DNA of 20,504 nt from JAKVCB01 sp963578605 (GTDB taxonomy: Bacteria; Planctomycetota; Planctomycetia; Pirellulales; Lacipirellulaceae): assembly GCA_963578605.1 (NCBI GenBank), contig CAUZEA010000100.1, positions 1-20,504 of the forward strand. The letters run 5' to 3'. Each line of letters opens with the position of its first letter. Position 1 is the stretch's first letter. A program made the position numbers and the translations under genes. The notes under the pieces were generated by a model that was not told the origin of the DNA, made no database searches, and saw nothing but the letters and a program-made list of their open reading frames with translations. Shown one piece after another: positions 15,199 through 20,504 of the stretch.

Positions 15199-15228
15199 TT
15201 GAGCGACTCACCCCCAAGTCGCTATAAT
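15199..15228 (+). promoter_or_regulatory. Promoter of the Gfo/Idh/MocA gene
   Basis: A perfect TATAAT at 15223-15228 is preceded at 18 bases by TTGAGC (15199-15204, 4 of 6). The ATG of the oxidoreductase is 50 bases downstream, and AAAGGA at 15265-15270 can serve as its ribosome-binding site. A perfect TTGACA at 15189-15194 also exists but is 28 bases from the -10, too far for that pairing. Confidence 0.55.
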
Positions 15229-15240
15229 CTCAGAGCGACC
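15201..15240. promoter_or_regulatory. Operator-like inverted and direct repeats in the promoter
   Basis: AGCGACT (15202-15208) and AGTCGCT (15217-15223) form a perfect 7-base inverted repeat with an 8-base spacer, placed exactly between the -35 and the -10. A third copy, GAGCGACC (15233-15240), repeats GAGCGACT (15201-15208) at 32 bases, about three helical turns. The layout is what a repressor-binding site would look like; the regulator is unknown. Confidence 0.4.
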
Positions 15241-15277
15241 AACTCCTGAGGAAACGTCAAGAACAAAGGATTGAGCT

Positions 15278-16285
15278 ATGGGTGTCCGCCTTCGGGTCGG
15301 CATTATCGGCCTGGGACCAGCGTGGGAATCCCGTCATTCCCCTGCCCTGCATGCGTTGGCAGATCGGTTTGAAGTCCGTGCGATTTGTGACCCGGTTGCC
15401 CGTCGGGCTGAATTTGCGGCCCGTAACTGGGGGATACGCCACGTCGACAGTTTCCGGAAGATTGTAACTGCGGCCGACGTCGATGCCGTGATGCTTCTCT
15501 CAGCCCGCTGGTACGGAGCACTTCCCATTCTGGCAGCGTGCGATGCAGGCAAAGCCGTTTACTGTGCGGCCTCACTGGAACTGACCGAAGCAGAAGCCGA
15601 TATGGTTGAGGCCCGCGTCAAGGGAGCCGGGATCGCCTTTATGGCCGAGTTCCCTTGCCGGCTGGCGCCGGCCACTTTGCGGCTCAAGGAACTTATTGCC
15701 ACGCGACTCGGTGAACCGCGGTTGCTATTTTGCAATCAACGCCTTGCGGCAAGTCGCAACGACGGCCGACCTCAATCGGCTACGGTGCGTCAACTTGTGG
15801 AGATGATTGACTGGTGCCGCTACGTAGTCGACGCTGAGCCGACCTCAGTCATAGGAACAGTGCACACATCGCAGGAGAATCAAGACCAGCAAGATTATTT
15901 AGTGATGACCCTTGATTTCTCAACAGGTGGAAACGTCGGCACGGGACCGATGGCACAAATCGCATGCGGCAGCTATGTTCCCAATACCTGGAGCGAGGCA
16001 ACCTCGTTTCGACGGCCTGCCGATCTGCAAATCATTTGCGAGAAGGGAATTGCTTTTATCGACTTGCCCAATTCACTGGTCTGGTTTGACGGCGCCGGTC
16101 AGCACATGGAATCTCTGGAGCGCGATCGCCCGGTTGGTGAGCAACTTTTACTGCACTTCTACCGGTCGGTATCGAGTCTTGTGCTTAAGACTTCAAGTCT
16201 GGACGACGCCTACCGGGCAGTCTCGATATTGATCCACGCCCAACAGAGTTGTACAGAAGGAAAACGGATCCGCTGTGACCGTTGA
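15278..16285 (+). CDS. Gfo/Idh/MocA-type oxidoreductase, divergent active site
   Basis: A 335-residue protein with the N-terminal Rossmann fold of the Gfo/Idh/MocA family (NAD(P)-dependent sugar or cyclitol dehydrogenases). The dinucleotide loop is GIIGLGPAW (8-16), in which the third glycine is replaced, and Asp38 ends the second strand (AICDP), which often indicates NAD preference. The strand after the helix usually carries EKP with the catalytic lysine; here the corresponding segment is YCAASLEL (95-102), with no lysine. Residues about 130-335 fit the C-terminal alpha/beta domain. The protein may therefore not be an ordinary dehydrogenase. It has its own promoter, and its stop overlaps the -35 of the transketolase promoter. 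The family call is good; the substrate is unknown. Confidence 0.82.
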   Translation: MGVRLRVGIIGLGPAWESRHSPALHALADRFEVRAICDPVARRAEFAARNWGIRHVDSFRKIVTAADVDAVMLLSARWYGALPILAACDAGKAVYCAASLELTEAEADMVEARVKGAGIAFMAEFPCRLAPATLRLKELIATRLGEPRLLFCNQRLAASRNDGRPQSATVRQLVEMIDWCRYVVDAEPTSVIGTVHTSQENQDQQDYLVMTLDFSTGGNVGTGPMAQIACGSYVPNTWSEATSFRRPADLQIICEKGIAFIDLPNSLVWFDGAGQHMESLERDRPVGEQLLLHFYRSVSSLVLKTSSLDDAYRAVSILIHAQQSCTEGKRIRCDR

Positions 16286-16311
16286 CACAACTTGTTGGTC
16301 ACAATTAGAAT
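16282..16311 (+). promoter_or_regulatory. Promoter of transketolase with a long leader
   Basis: A perfect TTGACA (16282-16287) is followed after 18 bases by TAGAAT (16306-16311, 5 of 6). The -35 overlaps the TGA stop of the preceding gene. Transcription would begin near 16318, leaving a leader of about 225 bases before the first ATG. The leader contains an 8-base palindrome TGGGCCCA, but I see no known riboswitch or attenuator and no convincing small gene in it. Confidence 0.55.
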
Positions 16312-16540
16312 TTCGGCCAAAAGGACCTTTCTTACGTGCTGTTGGGCCCAGCCGTAATCGAGGATCCCGAGTTGAGGTGTTTCGTCTACCAGCGCATAGG
16401 GTCCGTCAGCAAATCGACAATGGTCGAAACGATCAGCACCTCTACCTGTTCCCCAGTGTTTGTTAAGGAACCGCACCTGAACAAGGCCTGATCATCGCTT
16501 TCGGGTTCTTCCGTTGTCGCCGTTAAAATGTATTGAAACT

Positions 16541-16588
16541 CTATGTCTACAACCGCACAAAGCACTATGTCTACAACCACACAAAGCA
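16541..16588 (+). repeat. Tandem duplication covering the transketolase start codon
   Basis: Two adjacent 24-base copies (16541-16564 and 16565-16588) match at 23 of 24 positions, with one G-to-A difference. Each begins with CT followed by ATGTCTACAACC. The copies keep the reading frame, so the protein begins MSTTAQST MSTTTQSI and has two in-frame ATG codons, at 16543 and 16567. Confidence 0.95.
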
Positions 16589-18618
16589 TCGAGCAACTGG
16601 CCATCAACACCATCCGCACCCTTGCGATGGATGCGGTCCAAGCAGCTAATTCGGGGCATCCCGGTACACCCATGGCCTTGGCGCCGGTAGCCCACCAGTT
16701 GTGGACTGGACATCTCCGTTACGATCCCAGTTGCCCGCATTGGCCCAATCGAGATCGCTTCGTACTTTCGTGCGGCCATGCTTCGATGTTGCTCTATGCG
16801 TTGATTCATCTGGCCGGCATCCCGGAAGTCGATGCCCACGGCAACCCAACAGGCCACCCCTCACTTTCGCTCGAAGACCTGGCGAACTTTCGCCAGTGGA
16901 AAAGTCGCACACCAGGGCACCCGGAATTTGGTCATACCACGGGTGTTGAAACTACGACGGGTCCACTCGGACAAGGATGTGGCAACAGCGTTGGCATGGC
17001 CATCGCGCGTCAATGGCTCGCCAGCCGCTACAACCGCCCGAATTTCGAGCTTTTTAACTTCAACGTGTGGGTCCAGTGCAGCGATGGTGATTTGATGGAA
17101 GGCCTCTCCTGTGAAGCTGCCTCGCTGGCGGGCCACCTTAAGCTTTCCAACCTCTGCTGGATTTATGACAGCAATCGAATCACGATCGAAGGTAAAACCG
17201 ATCTTGCCTTTAGTGAAGACGTAGCAACCCGCTTTCGCGGATTAGGTTGGAATGTGCTGCAGGTCGACGACGCCAACGATGCCGAGGCCCTCAGCACCGC
17301 TTTCCGGGCGTTCCTCGATCAAAACGACGCCCCCACCATCATCATTGTCCACAGCACGATCGCCTGGGGAGCACCCCATGCAGCCAATACCTCTGCAGCC
17401 CATGGTGCGCCGCTGGGTGAAGAGGAAATTGCACTCGCCAAGGCAGCCTACGAGTGGCCTTACGACAAATTCACCGTACCGCCTGGCGTCCACGAACACT
17501 TCACCAACACGCTCGGTGCCCGAGGGTCGGCAGCCCGAACCGCCTGGCAAGCACTCTTCGCAAAATACGAGACAGAATACCCTCAACTCGCCCAGGAAAT
17601 TTCACAGATTCAAACCAGGGAATTGCCAGACGGGTGGGATGCAGACTTGCCGGAATACGAAGCCGACCCGAAAGGAACTGCCACACGCGCTTCGGGCGGA
17701 AAGGCACTCAACGCTTTGGCATCCCGGGTGCCATGGCTGCTGGGGGGGGCAGCCGACCTGGCCCCTTCGACCAAGACCCTCCTTGCCGGTGAAGAGAGCT
17801 TTGGCCCGGAAAATTATGCTGCCCGGAATTTTCACTTCGGAATCCGCGAACACGCGATGGCTGCTGCAGTCAACGGCATGGTACTCTGCGGACTCCGCGC
17901 CTACGGGTCTACTTTTTTCATCTTCAGCGACTACTTGCGTCCGTCGCTGAGACTGAGTGCGTTGATGAACCTGCCGAGTATTATTGTCTTCACGCATGAT
18001 TCCATCGGCGTTGGTGAAGACGGTCCAACACATCAACCGGTTGAACAGCTGGCTGCCTGCCGAGCCATCCCCAACTTGGTAGTGCTGCGCCCCGGCGATG
18101 CCAACGAAGCTTCCGAGGCATGGCGGGCTGCCCTTTCTCAGACGAATCGACCCGTGGCCCTGGTGCTCACCCGCCAGAACCTGCCCACCCTCTGCCGAAA
18201 TAAATACAGAGCGGCAAGCGGAGTCAGGCATGGTGGATATATCGTGGCCGATTCGGATGCCCAGCTACCTGATATCGTCCTGATTGCGACTGGCAGTGAA
18301 CTCTCGCTGGCTATTGAAGCCCACGAACAGCTGGTGGCCGACGGTGTGCTCAGTCGTGTCGTCAGTATGCCTTCGTTCGAATTGTTTGACGAGCAATCTC
18401 CCGAGTACCGCGAAGAGGTGCTTCCTTCCAGCGTAACCGCCCGCATCGGAATCGAAGCTGGCGTTGCCCAAGGTTGGGGCAAATACCTTGGCTTACAAGG
18501 CGAATTCGTTGGCATCGATACCTTTGGCGCCTCGGCACCTTACACGGAAATCTACCGCCACCGAGGGCTCACCACCGAAACAGTCGTTGCCAAAGCGAAG
18601 GACATGCTGACGACTTGA
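16543..18618 (+). CDS. tkt: Transketolase
   Basis: A 691-residue cytoplasmic enzyme of the pentose phosphate pathway that moves two-carbon units between sugar phosphates with thiamine diphosphate and a divalent metal. Signatures are GHPGTPMALAP (38-48), the CGHAS segment (78-82), GPLGQG (140-145), the cofactor motif SDGDLMEG to DSN (180-187 to Asn211; Asp181 and Asn211 bind the metal), and the catalytic Glu436 in GIREHAM. The pyrimidine-domain segment HDSIGVGEDGPTHQPVEQLA follows. The length is close to that of bacterial TktA (about 660) apart from the N-terminal extension created by the tandem duplication; ATG 16567 is the start that best matches other family members, while 16543 gives the longer form. 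The gene stands alone, with its own promoter. Confidence 0.97.
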   Translation: MSTTAQSTMSTTTQSIEQLAINTIRTLAMDAVQAANSGHPGTPMALAPVAHQLWTGHLRYDPSCPHWPNRDRFVLSCGHASMLLYALIHLAGIPEVDAHGNPTGHPSLSLEDLANFRQWKSRTPGHPEFGHTTGVETTTGPLGQGCGNSVGMAIARQWLASRYNRPNFELFNFNVWVQCSDGDLMEGLSCEAASLAGHLKLSNLCWIYDSNRITIEGKTDLAFSEDVATRFRGLGWNVLQVDDANDAEALSTAFRAFLDQNDAPTIIIVHSTIAWGAPHAANTSAAHGAPLGEEEIALAKAAYEWPYDKFTVPPGVHEHFTNTLGARGSAARTAWQALFAKYETEYPQLAQEISQIQTRELPDGWDADLPEYEADPKGTATRASGGKALNALASRVPWLLGGAADLAPSTKTLLAGEESFGPENYAARNFHFGIREHAMAAAVNGMVLCGLRAYGSTFFIFSDYLRPSLRLSALMNLPSIIVFTHDSIGVGEDGPTHQPVEQLAACRAIPNLVVLRPGDANEASEAWRAALSQTNRPVALVLTRQNLPTLCRNKYRAASGVRHGGYIVADSDAQLPDIVLIATGSELSLAIEAHEQLVADGVLSRVVSMPSFELFDEQSPEYREEVLPSSVTARIGIEAGVAQGWGKYLGLQGEFVGIDTFGASAPYTEIYRHRGLTTETVVAKAKDMLTT

Positions 18619-18676
18619 CACATGGGTCCGATCGTAGCCCGCCAAAAGTGGCCCTGACGGAAACAGACGACGCCCA

Positions 18677-18693
18677 GGTGGGAGCAACCCACC
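18677..18693 (+). terminator. Hairpin between convergent genes
   Basis: GGTGGG (18677-18682) and CCCACC (18688-18693) form a perfect 6-base stem with a 5-base loop, 59 bases after the transketolase stop. No T-run follows on either strand, so termination is only possible, not shown. Confidence 0.35.
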
Positions 18694-18732
18694 CGTGGTG
18701 AGAAAGCTGGCTCGCGGTGATGCGACGCCCCC

Positions 18733-18772
18733 GCCCCGAGCTGCCAACCACAGCCCCGAGCTGCCAACCACA
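18733..18772. repeat. Perfect 20-base tandem duplication
   Basis: Two identical, directly adjacent 20-base units (18733-18752 and 18753-18772), each starting GCCCCGAGCTG and ending CCAACCACA, lie in the gap between the transketolase and transporter genes. The gap (18619-18840) holds no gene that I can see. The repeat may be a short minisatellite that varies between strains. Confidence 0.95.
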
Positions 18773-18840
18773 CCTCAACCCGTTTGCAGTCAGGCAACGC
18801 TCCGGGGTGGCCTCGGGAAGGTCAGCCCAGATAGCTGCCG

Positions 18841-20502
18841 CTACGCTGCCCAGTGAGTTTCTTCTTCCTCGGGTTCTTCCTCAGCATCAAGGGCAGCCAG
18901 ATACTCCGGCGCAAAGAACCGGCCCGCAATGAAACGGACGGGCACCAGGATCGCAATGAAGAGCGGAAAGACAATTCCCAACAGGCTCGTTTTGACAATC
19001 CACAGGACTCCCAGGCAGACGAGTTGTAACGCGGTAAATTTGTGGATCGTCCATAGCGGTACCCGCCGGATATAGTGGGTCGAGGGATACAGCGACGGGT
19101 CACGCAACCAGAGGCTAAGTCGGTCAAAAAACTGGTTACCCGACATCGAAACAACCCCCATGAACAAAAACAGTCCCCACAGTACAGCCATCGGGATCAA
19201 CTTCAAAAAACCGAGCAGCAGTAACGACAAACCAATCAGCAAATGGATTGCCAACCCGGTAATGCGGTTTTCCCGCACATGGATAATGCGGTCTCGGGTT
19301 TCTCCACCTGGTGAGACCACTTCCTCGCTGGTTGCCAGACTTCGCACATGGTTAATCGAACGTACGGTCGCAGCTACGAGCCAGGGCAAGCCGAATAGCG
19401 AACACACCCCGATCAACAAACCAACCAAACCGAGGTCAAGATGGTAGGCTGCTCCCTTGCACAGCCGGTGGTCGGCACTGTTGACCAAACGAGCCGTGAT
19501 GTTCTGGTCAAGGAAGACAAGAACGGCGACGAGGATCGCTGGCCCTATCGCGGCAAACTTGACCCAGTTGGGCAACGCAGGATCCCAGGGGTCGGCAAAC
19601 CATGGTCGCCCCGTTGTCGTGCCGAAGCTCTCAGGGGCTGGCAAGACGGCCAGGTCCACTTCGCGCAGCCAGACTGCCAGGAGGGTCATCGCGCCAATTG
19701 CGATGGCCGGTCCGAAATCGGACAGGAATTCGCGCATTTGGGGCAACAGATACGCGCTTCGGCGAAATCGCGAGAGTGCCATGGCGATGTAAAAGGTTCC
19801 CAAAGCCAGCAAGAGTGAAAGCAGGGCAGTCGCGTGTTCACCCTGCTCGTCAAGATCTTCAAAGACGTGCCGAAGCGACTTGACCGCTTCGTAGATGAAG
19901 ATTACCGAGATGAGTGCGGAAAAAATCTCATCGGTAAAACGGGTAAAGTAGCGCATCAGGCATCCGGCATCGGTAATGGCCATTATGACCAGCAGCACCA
20001 TCGACCAGCCCCCGACCCACACATAGGTCGGCAAAAACGGTATCTGCAGATCGCCACACATGCGAAACAGGATCGCGGTAAAGACGAGCAACGGCCCGGT
20101 TCCACCCAGGATGATGAGCGGCTGACCAGAAAAGATCGCGTAGAGAACGCCGCAAACCGCTGAGGCCAGGATCATTTCAATGGCACCAATTTGGCCATTC
20201 GTCTGAATCGCCATCACCCCACCAAACGTGATAGCCGGCGCAAGGCAGGCGAAAAACAGGAACAATGTCGAACTGACTACCTTGAAATGCAGTCCCTCGC
20301 GAAAATCATCTCTGTAATGTGGCCAGCGACGACGGAAATCCTGGACCACCCCACCAAAGAGGCGGCCGGTATAAGCCAGCGATTCATCTTCAACCGTTCT
20401 TGCTGGTTTGACTTCTGGAGAGGTCCGTTGCAGATAGGCGTCCAAGGCGAGACCGAGTCTCGTATTGCTTTGCGCCGTGGCCGCATCGTACCGAAACTGT
20501 TC
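18841..20502 (-). CDS. SLC4-type bicarbonate/anion transporter (5' partial)
   Basis: A polytopic membrane protein resembling the SLC4 (band 3, HCO3- transporter) family. A hydrophilic N-terminal region precedes about 12 hydrophobic segments. Recognisable family blocks are FFACLAPAITFGG, the SGQPLIILGGTGPLLVF segment, the FTDEIFSALISVIFIYEA segment, FLDQNITARLVN, and GLPWLVAATVRSINHVRSL. The C-terminal tail is very acidic. In the family these proteins exchange or cotransport bicarbonate, chloride or borate. The first internal start is a TTG at 20445, but the frame stays open to the right edge with plausible coding sequence (EQFRYDAATAQSNTRLGLA), and no ATG or GTG occurs in it, so the true start is probably outside the window. 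It converges with transketolase; a link to carbon supply is speculative. Confidence 0.85.
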   Translation of the reverse strand, partial: EQFRYDAATAQSNTRLGLALDAYLQRTSPEVKPARTVEDESLAYTGRLFGGVVQDFRRRWPHYRDDFREGLHFKVVSSTLFLFFACLAPAITFGGVMAIQTNGQIGAIEMILASAVCGVLYAIFSGQPLIILGGTGPLLVFTAILFRMCGDLQIPFLPTYVWVGGWSMVLLVIMAITDAGCLMRYFTRFTDEIFSALISVIFIYEAVKSLRHVFEDLDEQGEHATALLSLLLALGTFYIAMALSRFRRSAYLLPQMREFLSDFGPAIAIGAMTLLAVWLREVDLAVLPAPESFGTTTGRPWFADPWDPALPNWVKFAAIGPAILVAVLVFLDQNITARLVNSADHRLCKGAAYHLDLGLVGLLIGVCSLFGLPWLVAATVRSINHVRSLATSEEVVSPGGETRDRIIHVRENRITGLAIHLLIGLSLLLLGFLKLIPMAVLWGLFLFMGVVSMSGNQFFDRLSLWLRDPSLYPSTHYIRRVPLWTIHKFTALQLVCLGVLWIVKTSLLGIVFPLFIAILVPVRFIAGRFFAPEYLAALDAEEEPEEEETHWAA

Positions 20503-20504
20503 AT

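Noticed and set aside
15189..15228. TTGACA at 15189 as the -35 of the TATAAT at 15223
   Set aside because: The spacing is 28 bases; TTGAGC at 15199 with an 18-base spacer is the more plausible partner.
1..20504. CRISPR array, insertion sequence or prophage
   Set aside because: No regularly spaced repeats, transposase or phage-like proteins, or terminal inverted repeats were seen; the only tandem repeats have two copies each.

Overview
The window looks like a piece of a Planctomycetota chromosome, probably from the Pirellulaceae or a close relative; this is inferred from protein style, not from a search. Pointers are a PilM-like protein with a long extra C-terminal region, a TolQ/ExbB gene followed by two ExbD genes, a membrane-anchored PQQ-type beta-propeller protein, a Ser/Thr kinase with an N-terminal helical module, and few convincing Shine-Dalgarno sequences. 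All genes appear chromosomal and metabolic or cell-envelope in type. I see no insertion sequence, phage gene, CRISPR array, rRNA or complete tRNA.

Left half, + strand (1-10976): one tightly packed gene cluster. It contains a PilM-like actin-fold protein (5' end outside the window), a TolQ/ExbB-type motor subunit, two ExbD-type subunits, a large single-pass protein (N-terminal helical module, basic stretch, membrane anchor, TPR-like region, beta-propeller), an exported TPR plus SBP_bac_5-like protein, and an exported protein of unknown function. Two junctions are 4-base ATGA overlaps, so translational coupling is likely. Together they suggest an envelope-spanning machine: a cytoplasmic actin-like protein and a proton-driven ExbB/ExbD motor coupled to large extracytoplasmic binding proteins, with no pilus, TonB or ABC permease genes in view. 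This is the best candidate here for a poorly described system.

Middle (10710-15132): a membrane-anchored Ser/Thr kinase on the - strand converges on, and overlaps by 267 bases, the last gene of the cluster. Its N-terminal module resembles that of the beta-propeller protein. Upstream of it lies an RluA-type pseudouridine synthase (-), then a Maf-type nucleotide pyrophosphatase (+) and a family 2 glycosyltransferase (-), which converge.

Right part (15199-20504): a Gfo/Idh/MocA-type oxidoreductase (+) behind a consensus-like promoter with symmetric repeats, then transketolase (+) with its own strong promoter, a leader of more than 200 bases and a tandemly duplicated start region. On the - strand an SLC4-type bicarbonate/anion transporter runs off the right edge. 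The gap between transketolase and the transporter holds a hairpin and a perfect 20-base tandem duplication.
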